Below are positions 26,064 to 39,543 of a stretch of 64,000 bases of DNA, in pieces (the first letter of the stretch is position 1; each line of letters begins with the position of its first letter). The notes beneath the pieces were generated by a model. The model saw only the letters and a program-made list of their open reading frames with translations. It was not told where the DNA came from and did no database searches. The DNA is from Lota lota (lineage: Eukaryota > Chordata > Actinopteri > Gadiformes > Lotidae). The stretch spans positions 28,501-92,500 of the forward strand of contig JACYXH010000216.1 of assembly GCA_026745465.1 (NCBI GenBank), read 5' to 3'. Position numbers and translations under genes: made by a program.

Positions 26064-28816
26064 CATATAATGAACGTGTATCAATGATCGTTGTCTTCAC
26101 TGCACAGTTCCTTTGGGGAATCACGTTTTCCTAGTTATCTCTGGTCTATTGTTGTCATTGAGAAAGCAGCGCTCTATTATCTTGATACTGAATATGAAAA
26201 CATTAGCTGCAAGTCAAATCATTACTCCCATGCCCTTTCCCCAGAGCAACGAAATTATAATAATCTGTGTGTGTGTCTGTGTGTGTGTTTACACTCTCTC
26301 CTTCCTAATGCCTCGTGTTTAAATAGTCAGCACATGATGTTTTTTGGAGGAAAATGGGGAGTCTCGACTCACCCTGTAATCTGGATAATGGCGGAGGCAA
26401 AGGAGATGTGAGGAAATTGATTAAGTATATTTATTTTTCGTCGCTTTAGCAAGATGATGCAGAGGCAGTTCAAGAAGTTGTGCGGTATTAAGATGTGTTA
26501 TGATGCTTCTGTTTTTTGTGTTTAACGTACCATTTAGAGTTTCACTTTGAACATTTACATATTTGAACAAATGAAACGCGTACAAAAACAAACGCACAAA
26601 AGATTCTCGTTTTATTTTTTAATAAAACATCTTTGTGTGGTCAACTGAAACACAACGTTTGCCTGCTTTGATCGAGTCCCGCGGTGCCTTTTATCCACTC
26701 TTGTGTACCGTCTGCCTCCAAAGCGCTACGGTGGTCCTCAGAGACGGGGAGGCGAGGAGGCGAGGAGGCGAGGAGGGGCGCCCTATACACTCACGTTAGT
26801 CCCTAGGAGCGCCAGAGTAAACAACACACGCTTGAGATTTGTTTTTGTAATTAATGAGATGTCGGGGATGAAACACGTAGGAATTGCCCTATCTCGGGGG
26901 GGGGGGGGGAGCAGGGGGGAGCAGCCATATTGTCGTGCATTACGCCTTTTCATCTCTATGGTCTGTTGCTGGAAAACGAAAGTTGGTTGCTCTCTCTGTC
27001 GTAGAATCCTGTTATCGCTCATACCATGAGGAATATGAAGTGGGGTTGACTTGTGGATTGTTTTGTCCATCTCACGGCTCCGTTTTATATATTTTGATTA
27101 TGTGACCACTACTAAAAATGAGAATGAAATCAAGGAGTGAGGTGGTATTTATAGGAAGTCTTCTGGTCCGGGAAAATGCTTGGCACACCGGATTAATGAG
27201 GAGAGCTGTCCTGTCGTGTATTTTGTTGTAGACGGCCCTTCGATGCTAATCAACAGGCCACTCGTGGAAGCTAGATGTGTTTCGCTACTCAGTTGGTTAA
27301 ACTGGATCATATTTAAAGAAAGACATTTTGATGAGGACATTTTTCCTACATGGCTAAAAGGCTTGTTTTTTTCCATTATGCTAATGTTAAAAGGTTGTGT
27401 TTTTCCTCTTTTCCGTTTGTAATTTAAGGAATGTGTCTGCAATTACTTGCTAATGCGTGATAGCATTATACATCTTTTTAAGTAATTAATAAATAATTCA
27501 TGCCGTCAATCTAGTCCCTATTGTTGTACGTTTGTTGTTTTCTTGAGTTCATGTCACCTGACAGATGTGTGCAGAGTCCAATGTTGTATCCTATATAATA
27601 TATGGTATGAGACTGAGACATAGTGATCTGCTTATATACCTTTTCTCCTGTAGTCTGACCAGAATGTGAAAATGTTTATTGGTTGATATTATTTTAGAAT
27701 AATACCGTTTTGACAAGATTCAGGCAGCTATTTGCTGGTAGAAGAGAATATTACATTTTTGTTGAACCGTGTTGATGTCAGACCCCAATGCTGACGGTTA
27801 ATGGCAATGTTAAGTAAGTTAATAACGGGTAACTACTATGCTTCAGTTAGATTTGCAAAACCACCGTGCATTTCATTTGCTGGCCAGTCATTAGTTAAAT
27901 TGAGATCAGTCTAGTTGGCTGCTAGGGTTAGGGTTAGGTAGGTAAACGTATTAATAGATTAAGGTATGCTTATTTATACAGCACCCTAAGGCCATTCATC
28001 ACATAGACGACCTAAAAACTGAGCAATGAAGAAATGTTCCCTGACTAACTCTTAGCTATGGAACCCCTGGTGATGAAAAAGGTGTATGTTACTTTATTAA
28101 GATGTTCTTCGTTTTGTCCTTTTCTTTCTCCTGCCTCCTAGCGAATCAAACGTAATGAACCTGGCGAACCTGCAGTTAGTTATAGAATGTCCCCGGTGAT
28201 GGACAATTAGTTATTAAGACCTTCCTCTTTTCTTTCTTTCCTTTTTATCCCCTTCTGCCCCCATGTAGCGCATGCGCACAGCTTGAGGATGATTCATCAG
28301 AGTCGGCGCAGCACTGCCACAGGTCAGACCTGGATCTCACCAGACGGGGGGAGATGGTTCTGGCCCGGATCAAGGGCCTCATTCAAATGGAAATAGCGGC
28401 GGAAAGGTGTTGGACACGGCCCGGCCTCCTACGCGATCTTAAATAACTAAACGCAACATAAATAGTGACCTCGCCGCGACAACTCTCCGCACGGCTTTCT
28501 GCTTCTCTCTCGTTTCCCGCACCAAGCAAACCGCCAGATTGCATTCCTGTTTTCCGTTTTCCTCATTGATCCACTATTAGTTGGGAGAAACTCTTGAATG
28601 GTAGAAATGTGTCAACGCTTACTATGCTAACTATTTTAAGTTTAAATTGTGTGAAGTGTCCTATTTATATATTTTACAAGTAAAATAATGGCTGAATTAT
28701 CCAAGGAAATGGATCTGTTAGTCTACACAAAATTCATTTTCTATTGGTACTGATACATAGTGTCCATAAACATGTGCTTTTGCAATTACTTGTAATTACT
28801 TGTAAAAAATGTATTT
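26064..28816. other. Intergenic DNA; CpG-containing patch at 28.26-28.52 kb
   Basis: No gene. Minor repeats: (GT)n near 26268-26288, three GGCGAGGA units at 26751-26776, and a G14 run at 26896-26909. Repeat-free stretches at 27120-27460 and 28260-28520 look like possible conserved non-coding elements; the second is rich in CpG and starts with GCGCATGCGC. Confidence 0.45.
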
Positions 28817-28862
28817 GCAATGGAATTGCACATTTAATTCTAATTAAATGTAATTCCATTGC
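28817..28862. repeat. Small inverted repeat (46 nt)
   Basis: GCAATGGAATT, a two-base bulge, then ACATTTAATT pairs with AATTAAATGT and AATTCCATTGC around a 2-nt loop. It is very AT-rich, and no function can be assigned. Confidence 0.85.
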
Positions 28863-29155
28863 TTTATTCGTGCTCTGCTTAGAGTCAATCAGTGAGGCCA
28901 AACCTTTTACAGTTCTCTCCAACAAAAGCAGTGAAAGATGCAAAAGACAAGTAGACATCAACATCAAAGACAAACAACGATACTTGAGTATGATGAAAGC
29001 AGAGGTACATTATGTAAATTAATTTATTCTCTGCCTTGTTAGACCACACCAGATTAAAGCTAACGTTATGACCACACATTCGTAGTGCTAACACCGGTTC
29101 TGACTAGTTTCTGCTTCTACACACAACACCATATTAAGTTGTATGGTTCTGAGAT

Positions 29156-29516
29156 AAATCAGGCCCTGTAGGCGTGGCTTCATTACCATTCCGCCCACAC
29201 CGATACAGACTGAAGAGTCACCTGGGTAAATCAGACCCTGTAGGCGTGGCTTCATTACCATTCCGCCCACACCGATACAGACTGAAGATTTACCTGGGTA
29301 AATCAGACCCTGTAGGCGTGGCTTCTTTACCATTCCGCCCACACCGATACAGACCGAAGAGTCACCTGGGTAAATCAGGCCCTGTAGGCGTGGCTTCATT
29401 ACCATTCCGCCCACACCGATACAGACTGAAGAGTCACCTGGGTAAATCAGACCCTATAGGCGTGGCTTCTTTACCATTCCGCCCACACCGATACAGACCG
29501 AAGAGTCACCTGTGTT
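29156..29516. repeat. 72-bp tandem repeat, five copies
   Basis: Copies begin at 29168, 29240, 29312, 29384 and 29456, exactly 72 bp apart. They contain GGCGTGGCTTC(A/T)TTACC, TTCCGCCCACACCGATACAG and CACCTGGGTAAATCAG. Because 72 is a multiple of three, the array stays open in several frames on both strands, giving false ORFs of 108 and 119 codons. Copies differ by only a few substitutions, so the array is young. Confidence 0.95.
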
Positions 29517-29910
29517 CGACAGATGCTTCATGAACCACCTCCGGCGCGCATGTCCGTTTACCTTGTGTCTCTGAGTAAACCACGTGTTGAACCCTTACCG
29601 CTCTTCGAGTCATACCTAGCCCCGAAACCCACGATACCAGAGGAAGAAACGTGACGCTTCACCCTACGCTGCCTGGCTTCTATGCAGAGCGGCCACGTAG
29701 CCTTAGTCAGCTAACGGTCTGGCCCGCGTTGGCCTCTGGGCGGAGTCTGCCGGCGGCGCCGACGGGAGAGATCGGGTCCGGATGTTTGACTGGATGCCGT
29801 CCAAACAAACAGCGGACCTTAATGTTGTTCCTTTTCTCTCCTGGACACCAGGTGGGAGACATGACGGAGGAGAGACTGATGCTTGTGGGGAGAAGGAAGG
29901 GAGGGCGATA

Positions 29911-29984
29911 GGAAGGAAGGAAGGAAGGAAGGAAGGAAGGAAGGAAGGAAGGAAGCCAGGAAGGAAGGAAGCCAGGAAGGAAGG
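29911..29984. repeat. (GGAA)n tetranucleotide repeat
   Basis: About 17 GGAA units with two GCCA interruptions. GGAA arrays are known to act as ETS-factor binding microsatellites in some vertebrate contexts; here that is only an inference. Confidence 0.95.
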
Positions 29985-30540
29985 TAGGGTAAGGGGGCGG
30001 AAGATGTTAGTTCTGTTACGTCTTTCATCATTTCCTGTTTTACTTTGTGGTACTCACATCTCCTCTCGCTTCAGATACTTCAGTTCATGCCCTTATGTTT
30101 TTCCGCCTCTGATTATGTTCACCCATCCCTCATTATCATCCCTTCCTAGTGTATTTAGTCTGCGTGTTTCCCTCCCTCAGTGCCAGTTCGTCTTTGTACG
30201 TTGTGTCACATGTCCCAGCTTCTTCTTCTGGAGTTTTGTGTTCCTGGTTTTTGATCTCTGCTCGTTTGTTCCTGACTGCACCTTTGTCTTCTCCTTGCCG
30301 GATTTGTCTGCCTGATTGCCTGACTGATTACCCGTGTACCAAATTTATTTTTTATTTGTATTTATGTTCCGCCTCTGAGTCGTGCAATTGAGTCCTCTTG
30401 TCAGTAAGACAGTAAAGATATGAAGGGCAGACAGACAGACGGATGGATGGAGGTATGGAAACAGAACAGTTTTGTCATCGGTCAACAGTGCGAGAGCCAC
30501 GCTGGGGATTAATAAAAGGCTTTAAAAGATAGGAGGATAG

Positions 30541-30625
30541 CCCTCTCTTCTTTTATCTCTTTCTCTCTCTTCCTCCCTCCCTCTTTTTCCCCTCTCTTGT
30601 CTCTTTTTCTTCACCCTCTTTTTTA
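30541..30625. repeat. Pyrimidine-rich (CT)n-like tract
   Basis: Almost entirely C and T, with no regular unit. Confidence 0.8.
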
Positions 30626-30807
30626 AACCTGAAGTATAAAAGCCGTTTGAAGAAAGCTCTTTAAGCTCTTTCCTCTCCTTCTTGAGGAAGGAGAGAGAGA
30701 GCTCAAAGAAAATGAGAGAACGAGAAGGGAGAGAACTCTCATCCTTTCATTTTCTTACTCTCTTTTAAAACCCAGAATACATGTTTGGCGAAGTATAAAA
30801 GCATGCA

Positions 30808-30809
<2 letters not shown>

Positions 30810-30902
<93 letters not shown>
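30810..30902. repeat. Long (CA)n microsatellite (about 46 units)
   Basis: An uninterrupted 93-bp AC tract, the longest dinucleotide tract seen here. Confidence 0.97.
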
Positions 30903-30904
<2 letters not shown>

Positions 30905-32980
30905 GTAGATAAATCATTATGTCAAGGCAATTTTCAAGTACAGCATCGACGTTTGCCTTTCTTTCTGCAGGAGCAGGTAATTCTCATTTAGCATAACAGG
31001 GACAGCTGCAGCTTTTAACACCGGCTGTTGCGGGACTCATAAAAGTATAGGCTGTAAGTTGTAACCTTATTTTATATATCCTTACAGCATCTGCTCGAAT
31101 GTCGATATCAAGAGAATATGCATTATTACATTAGGCTGTGTTACATTATGCTGTTGAAGAAATGTTGACTGAAAAAAAACGTGATACACACAAAACGTAA
31201 ATGAAGTCAGAATGGGGATATCTTCGCATAATGGACACTATAAATATATACATGTACACACACATATTGGGCTCCATTTTTTGATTATTTATTGGGTTTG
31301 TTTGCTTTTAATAATTTAATCTGGTGTCTAATTTTGTAGGGATGTGTTTCTTTCCAGTAATGAAGGTGTGTTGGTTGTATGAGGGTGAATCTGATCGACA
31401 TTGGCTACGTGTTTAATTGGTTAATTGACTACGTGTTTAGTGAGTAATTTGATACATTGAGTGGTTCCATGATAACTGATTGATTGATAACATAAATTGC
31501 ATTAATATTATTATATATTATCTGTTACTTGTGACAAACGCATCTCTAATATTTCCAGGCACTGTATCTAACAGCAAGATTAATCGGAGTTCGTTGCCAT
31601 CTGGAAATTCTCACCAACAGCGTTTGCCTTTATTCTATGAGCAGAAACCTCCTGGCCTCAAAATGTGAGAGTTTTTTCATCTGAAATTCTTATGAATTAT
31701 TAAGACACCATTTAATCAGTATGGGACTGCATCTGGCTGGCAAGAGAAAAAAAATCCTACAGTCCCTAAATTATGAACATGGATTTGGTTACAGATATCG
31801 CTTTCTTGTAGGTCACTACTCAGAAGAAGAAATCTCAGTAGGCCTAAAAACACAATAAGAAAACAAAAATAACTAATGTAGTAAAATGTTGAAAATCCAT
31901 AAGTAAACAACTCAGGATACCAAATAAGGAGGTCATTACAGAAATGTAATAATACAATGATGCATACATTATATATATACATTGTGGTTTGAATGTGTTC
32001 ATGACGTGTATGTGCCGTCTTTCTCCAATCATCCTACCTTCTAGAGTCCACTTCTCCAGCATCTCTAGAAGTTGGGTTCTGATGCAGACCTACAGCTGTG
32101 AGCGTGACTTAGATGACTAGATACTTCTTTGGCTCTCTCCCTCTCTTTGGATTACGGCCAAGCAGGAAACAAACCTGTAACCACCGCAGAAATTTCAAAG
32201 GCAGTTGTTGTAGTCAATAGCTTAACCGCTAACCACCCTGGCCTGTCAGACTGTCACCTGTGTGGCGGTTTTGAGTCCTACTGAGTTTGGAATTGAAAGT
32301 GTTTCCCTGGGGACTGGTTCACAGCCGCAGGATGTTGACGATCAGGATTTGGTTTGTAGTGGATGGATCTGGAAAAGGATGGATATATAAATCTTCCCTA
32401 GATGATTGCCATAGCTCTATACATGTAAGGCTCCTTATGTTTCATGTCTTAGTCTAAAGGTAATAGGTCATCAGAACATTTAAAATGAAATCGGTGTTTT
32501 TTTGGGCTTACATTGAACAATTAAAACAAATTAAATTACATTTGCCTTGCTTTGCCTGGTAGTTTGCCTGATACTTTGCCTAATGAGTTACATGGAAATT
32601 ATGACTAGTGAATAACAGATAACAGTTTTAATCTTCTTTTGAGACGGGACGCTAAACCATTTAGGCATCATTATCGTAATTGGCGGACCTGTTTAATTGC
32701 ACTCCAAAGCCAGTTATTTAAGAGTCATTTTAATTAATTTACATGATCAATTGAAGGGATGAATCACATTTTAATTTCTGTGGAAATGAGAAGTTTATCT
32801 TTATTTTAAAGCCCACAGTTGCCCTATTATAATACTGACTTTTAACTCTCCTACAAAGCGTACATTTACAAACTCAGTGGGTCCTATAGTTTACCTTAGC
32901 AGTCTTATTGCATGTAATATGAGTTTATTGGTCTGGAGAGTAGGCCAAGAATTCAAGCCGTCAAACAACTCATCTCTGAC

Positions 32981-32982
<2 letters not shown>
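30903..32982. other. Intergenic DNA, nothing firm
   Basis: Unique AT-rich sequence. Around 32200-32290, TTAACCGCTAACCACC followed by GGTTTTGAGTCC loosely recalls a SINE B box but is too degenerate to call. Confidence 0.45.

Positions 32983-33036
<54 letters not shown>
32983..33036. repeat. (TA)n microsatellite
   Basis: About 26 uninterrupted AT units. Confidence 0.95.
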
Positions 33037-33037
<1 letters not shown>

Positions 33038-33159
33038 TCATCTTCTGTACTAGTAACATGGACTGCTGTAGCTATGCCATGCCAATATAGGATCATACAA
33101 GCATGGCATCTCTTACACATCATACACCAAAAAACTATTTTTAAGGTAATGACACCAGA

Positions 33160-33196
33160 TTATATTATTATTATATTATTATATTATTATATTATA
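33160..33196. repeat. (ATT)n / TATATTATTA repeat
   Basis: Imperfect A/T trinucleotide tract with TATATTATT units. Confidence 0.9.
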
Positions 33197-33880
33197 GGTA
33201 TCACCAAGCAAATGAAGCCAATGCATAGAAGTAAAACACACTGCAGTGCATACTGCGTGCACACTATACATCAGATAATTACCAATCAATCAGTTATTGG
33301 TTGTTATGTTTTGTCTCCCAGCTTAGACTTGCTGACGCACTCACAAAAAATGTATTCCAGAGGAACAGGACAAACCAGGTACAAAACAACGAAATCATTC
33401 CCCATTTAAAATGATCCTTAATGTAAGAATGTAGGGATTCATGACACGTGGCGCCCAGAACATTATCAACTTTCAAAGTTAGCTGGATCGGGCAGGGAGA
33501 GCCCATTACCTCATTCAATCGCATGCCATTATCATTGCAATCTTAATGGACAGAAGCAAAATGGTTATCTGCATCAGTGTACTTCCTGTTGCAACAAAAA
33601 GATGGTACCCCAACACAGCAAACAGTGTGAACAGTAGGTCTAGTTATCACACCAGCTCTAAAAGCACCATCACGTTCGCCCTGCAGCGGTCAAGAGTTGA
33701 AGCTGTCCTGTCTAAAGCCCAGAGAGCACAGAGCGCATATTTCAGCTCATAATAGTAGCACCATCCAAAACATAACTAGAACCATATTGTTTTAACAGAC
33801 AAGAGCCTTACGGAGCTTGTATGAAGCGGAGCTGTTGTTTTTTTACTCGCTTCAGAGGTCCCGTGTCTATTTCAAGAATA

Positions 33881-34145
33881 CAGTGGTTCCCAACCTTTTT
33901 GGAGCTCTGACCCCCTTTTTTTGGACAGAAAATGATGTGATTAGTATTTCAGGGCTGCGTTGCCACGCATCATGAGGCAGTCCATACAGAACCTTTATGC
34001 GACCTTCAAACCTTAAAGCAATTATAATTATTATAATTCGTCTTTAAATAAAAGATGTAGCCTATGAGTCAGCAATCTCCCACGACCCCATACGCTAATA
34101 AGGCGACCACAAGTGGGGTCCCGACCCACAGGTTGAGAACCATTG
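33881..34145. mobile_element. hAT-like MITE with CAGTGGTTCCCAACCT ends
   Basis: The left end CAGTGGTTCCCAACCTTTTT and the right end AGGTTGAGAACCATTG form near-perfect terminal inverted repeats. The subterminal GACCCCC and GTCCCGACCCACAG are typical of the widespread vertebrate hAT-type elements that begin CAGTGGTTCTCAACC. It is about 265 bp with no transposase. An intact 8-bp target duplication was not visible, so it is an old copy. Confidence 0.78.
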
Positions 34146-37100
34146 TTATAACCCTTATACACCCCTCATCTCTGCTGGATGGGTGGATACGTCACCAGGG
34201 ACTCATCGTGAACCTTCCCTGGGGATCACACGGCATGAACGCACCCAGGCCCTGCCTCATTTTAGTCGGGGAGGGGTGGGCTGCGTTTTGGCTTCCTGGG
34301 AGCCCCATAGAGCACAGTGTTCAGTGTCTTGGGTGACCTTGTAAAGTGCATCTCGCACATGCATCACGAGTCTGCGTCTATATACAGAATCTTTATATGA
34401 GACCCCGTCAAAGCTTTTAGAAAACACATTTCATTTTTGATCTGTTTTTTGTTAGCATTTTATCTATCAATGTGTGTTTGTATGGATTATGTGGGTCTTA
34501 ATCTGTATATTGTGATGTACTATCCTACGCTGCTGCAGGTGAGTTCCCCTCGCGAGACGATACATACGAACTGAACGCGGCGTCGTTGCACGCAGTGGGA
34601 ATTCAACAGCCACGTGTCTTAAAACTAGAAGGACAAGGACCTTGTGTTTATAGAGACACTGTGATCCCATGAGCACCTCTTTCAATGGTAAAAACACTTA
34701 TGGAGACATCGGAGTGGGTGAGTGAGTTTATAATATATATTTCAAGTTCTGTATTACTGATTCCTACGGCTTCTATGGCTTCTTCTCAGTTGTTGTTTCT
34801 TCTTCTTCTACAATTTCTGTTGTATACTTTGGTTGTTGTCAGCCTCAGGTAAGTGGATGACATTTTCTGCTCAAAGACTCAACGGTGATGTAACTAGCAT
34901 GATGCACACAGTGAAGGGCTAATGCTTTTGGTTTTACTTTCAAACAAATCCCAAGTATAGCATACAAAATTATGGGATAAACATTTCAATTACTGACAGT
35001 AATTAATTATTAATAATGGTCTTTACTAGCACACCTGTAAACACCTACCAGTGGCCTAATTTACCCCAACCTTTGAAGCTGAATAATTGTGTTGATAATA
35101 TGTTTATTTCTGCATTACTAAAGAGCCTGTGGAATATTATAATATTAGTATTCTGGTATAATTACTTTGTGTGCATATATCCCAGAGGGTTGCTGTTTAT
35201 AGGTTATATTAATTTTAAATGTGTATTTTCTTGACTAATTTGTATTACAGGATGAAGACATGAATAAGGTCAATTTTCCAATGCACTTTTTTTATTAAAT
35301 GTCTGCGTGTCCATTCGCTATTTACACTCACTAGACATTTCGCTCTTCTTAAACACTATGGAACAACTGCGTTATTTGTATTCTTGCTAACTAACAACAG
35401 CGGATTTATGCTCAACCAATTCAGATCAGTTGTAGATCTCATTCAGTTTAATTGATTAAATCAGCCCATGTGGTATTGTGTGCCTGCACATAATAATAAT
35501 AATAATAATAATAATGCACTTCTTTTTATTGAGAGTTTACCATCGACACATCCTCAGCAGCAGCACATAAGAACCAACGGTTATTAGAAAACCTGCGGAA
35601 GCCGCAGTGGATGATGCTCTGTCCACAAACACACAATCACACCCCCACACACACACTGACACACACACCTGCACTGACACATAAAACCACGGCGGTCATC
35701 TGCGCTGATTTACCACCTCGTGTGTGACGTGTGTATTATCACATAGCCAACTGCGGTTGGAGATAAGTTTGGCCGAAGGGGGAAATGGTACACCATGTAG
35801 ACAATGAGAAAAGAAATAGCAGCTAGAGAGCTCCATAAGGCTCACTGTGGTGAGGCCAGATGAATGGGGTCCTGTCAGAATGGGCCATCTTTCCGATTTC
35901 ACCGATTCCAATGGCTCCGTGGACGGTGAGCTCATGAATATTCATGGCAAAGTTGATGGATGGGATGCTAAATTGTGATGGGAAAAGATGAATGATTTAG
36001 GTGTTAAAGGTTTCGGTATATTTCAAAGTTGCATTGCTGTCAATCACACGTGGTATACATATTCTAATAGGATATTCGATTGGATGTATTAAAACATAGG
36101 CAATGCGTTAAAATGTATTTTACGAATGCAATGCCACATTGAAATTACAGCAAATCTGTGTTGTTGTATTTTCAACCACATTCCTGATTGAATTACTGCT
36201 CCTGAAGCCAATTTCTGTCTAAAATGATGCAGTATAATGTGTTTGTTTAATAGAATGCAAAAAGCTTGAAGCTAAGCAGGAACTGCGTGATTTTGTTTGC
36301 CCGATTATTCCAATATGACTATGCCCAGATTTGTTGGAAATCATAAATTTCCTTTGAACACGGTGTGTACATTTTCATTATTAAATACAACATTTAGTTT
36401 GTATTTGTGCAAAATAAAGTGCATTACAAATCAAACCCAAGCACAACTATTTAAACATCAAATGTGTTTCATTGCTTGTAAAAATGTTGAACCTATTTTT
36501 ACCTTCGCCACTTTTTCTGCTAACATCACATTTTCGACATTCAAAGTGTTAATTTTAATGTTAAAATATTAAACCATTCAATATATTAAAGTAAAAATTC
36601 AGCAGGTATGACAGATCCTTCAACCATCCTTAGGCTAAGCAATGTGGACAATCACACTGATTTCAGTAATATGCAGTCATACATCTTAAGTACTGAAATG
36701 CTACACAAATACGTACGTGAATGTAGAGTCCAGCAGTGTAGCAGCTCCATGTGTTGATCAGCTGCATTAAGATGCTGCACCACGACGCAGTATCTATCTG
36801 ACACCACCAGATGTATCTCCTTCAAGGCCCATGCTTGTCTGTCTTTGCCGCAATGGGAAAGACAGTCTTGCATCAGCACATTTTGCGTGGCAATTCCTTC
36901 AAGAGGTCAGTCAATAAGATGGAGCTGAAGAACAATGTGGTGATGCACGCGTCTGATGGCGGCAGCAGGGGGTGTGCTTTTCTTTGGAAAATGAACTTAA
37001 AATTCCCCAGGAGCTCACTGCCTTCTCAAGACAGTTTCTTGAAAATGCTCAACATTTAATACATCATGTGTTTCTCAAGTCCCACGGCATTTGTACAATT

Positions 37101-38111
37101 TCAAGGGCAAGGGTGTCAAGACATCCCAGTGTCTCCACTGATTCCGTATTTCACACGTCTTTCTTTAAATGTTTTACTGCTTCAATTGGCATGAATATTC
37201 AGCGTTTACACCCAAAAACATTTACATAACTACATATCCATCAGTGTCACAGTTTCGATTGTATTAAATAACATCCATAGTGTATGTTCAACATTTTGTA
37301 GACCTAATGCATAATATAACTTGTAAGCTCTTCGACAGTGCAGCCATACTAGTGTGAGGCTGACAAATAAAAAGCTAAGTGAAGGAGATTTATGCTTTTA
37401 TATGATTTATATGCTACTATTTTAGCATTGGATGTTAGCATTGCATTTGCTGTGCCCCGAGTCCCCTGTGTTTACATTTTATCCTTTGCGATCGTTATAG
37501 CAAAACATAAATGTAACCTCTGCCTGGCTTGGTGCGATGTTTTCATTTTCTTATGTATGTCAAGTTGAAAAATACAACTTTGTTTGCAAGAGATGTATGG
37601 TTGAGATTATTAGGTTTCCTTTTTTGTGATATGTAGCAACCATAGCAACGACTGGCAATGTCTGACAGCCGTTATCCTTGATAAAGTAGTAATAATTTAA
37701 CAGAAAATCAATCTCAAACAAGCCTTAAAGGGACATCGTCATGCTTGGCTATTTTCAAATTTAAAGCTTCTTACTGCTTCTTAGTTGTGTTATGAAACAA
37801 TCGCAGTCCACCACATCAACTCTGTTTCCTGTGGAAAAAATCATGGAAATGACCGTTGATGTCATTGGTCCAAGATTTGCGTTCTCCATTGGTCCGATTT
37901 GAAAGAAAGAAAAAGGAGTTGATGTTGCAGACCACATTTTTTTGACAACACACATATTAACCAGTACTTCCTTGTATTATAAAATAGCGATAGTTTAACT
38001 ACTGGTACAACATAATTCATACCAAATGAAAATATTTTTTGCGTGGATAACGTCATCCACGATATGCCCTAAACAGAAATAAGAATCAGACAATTCAAAA
38101 AACAACAATAG
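34146..38111. other. Intergenic DNA downstream of lrrc4c, possible regulatory patches
   Basis: No gene. An (AAT)n tract lies at 35491-35515 and CA-rich DNA at 35625-35665. A repeat-free patch at 35690-36010 includes the 14-bp palindrome CATGAATATTCATG (35933-35946), a POU-type site. ATTGG boxes occur in a duplicated CATTGGTCC at about 37864 and 37888. None of this is proof of function. Confidence 0.45.
35491..35515. repeat. (TAA)n microsatellite
   Basis: About eight uninterrupted TAA units. Confidence 0.93.
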
Positions 38112-39497
38112 TTTATTTTTTAACCATATTTTGTGTCTGAACTACAAACTGTGTTCCTATAATTGATCTTCATATCTTTTAAAGGTCATAAAAGAATGTT
38201 TACATGAAAATCAATGTATTATCTTCTTACAGCTTGTTTGTCTTTTTTACTTTTGAGAACAAGTTGTTGGCACATGTAAAATCAAACTTTAAAAAGTTTT
38301 TTTGTTTTTGTTCGTTTTATTCTCAAAACATATGCTCATATAAATCTACTGCTAGAACAGCGTTTCCTCTCTAAAACAAACAAACAATCAAACCAACAAA
38401 TAAAACTAAAGAATGAATTCAGAGCGGCGACGAAAATATTTATACTTCCTACATATATATGCGACAGTCTAACTAACATATTTGTTGTTTACCTTCAACT
38501 TAAAAATAAAGAACGGTCACACTTGTTTGCTTTCTCTCGGTTCCCACGGTGAAATCAACACGTACGCCTCATTCCACGGTTAAAAATGAAGTAAATGAAC
38601 ACATATGTGACATCAGTGCAACTTCAAGAGGAATATAATCCAGGGAGGCAATGACACGCTTAATTGATATTTCGCTAATCACGTTTTCTTTTTTGTATTT
38701 CATTGGAAAAACTGTTTCTTTTTTTTTTTTTAAGATTTTGGTCATTGTTAAAGCCTGTATTGAGAAAAACAATTGCTGTGCGGTCTGTCTTGAGATCTGC
38801 AACACGTGTAATTAAATGCATATTGTCAAATCCAGGCCCATTGTAGACAACCGTAGGGCTTTTTCATGGACCTCGTGCATCTGTGACTGGTAGTAGAGAT
38901 AAAGAGGAGACCTTGCAGGATGCCCTCTCCGGAGACACCTCTCAGAGTCTTGGATGTGACCAACACAACCAGACATCACACATTTCCAGTGGTGAGACTT
39001 GGCAAACGACTCTAGAGTAGACGCGGCGGTGCATTCAATGCGGGATCTGTCCCTCAACCCGTGGGCACGTCAATTAAAATGGAAACGGCGCAGAGTTGAG
39101 GCTCCAAGCGGAGATGAGACGCAGGTGCCACCGGGAACATCTGCTTGATGCCCGGTCCCATATGCCCTCCCCTGACGCCTCGCGTGGCATAAGCCCTGGC
39201 AAGACGGCCTCTCTGGGCCCCGGTGTCCTGTGCTTGGCAGGGGCCCTGTGTGGATCTGGGACTCCCGTGCCCTGGCCATGTGTGATAGTGGCAAGCGGAT
39301 GACAGACAATGTGCTCACGCAGCTGTATAAAGGATTTAAGACTGCGTTTAGCTGCCCCCTTAGCAGCGCTACTGTTGGGTTAGGGGAATGAAAGCTGTCC
39401 TCGCTCCATCATGGCCCTAATCAAGAGAATTGAACTAGTAATTTTTTGTGACGTGACGTCAACCATAATGCTGTTCATTATTCAGACGCGCGAGCGC

Positions 39498-39543
<46 letters not shown>

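Larger units (their letters stand above)
29517..30809. other. Intergenic DNA with purine/pyrimidine-biased repeats
   Basis: A G/C-rich patch at 29600-29800 is followed by a (GGAA)n tract, and a pyrimidine-rich run lies at 30541-30625. The 177-codon open frame from 29782 crosses the GGAA repeat (RKEG units) and has no domain, so it is judged spurious. A GA/CT-rich hairpin-prone stretch lies near 30660-30740. Confidence 0.5.

Noticed and set aside
27921-27944. Interstitial telomere repeat (GGGTTAGGGTTAGG)
   Set aside because: There are only about two TTAGGG units, which is expected by chance in this much DNA.
29088-29533. Repeat proteins of 108 and 119 codons on opposite strands
   Set aside because: They result from the 72-bp repeat being a multiple of three.
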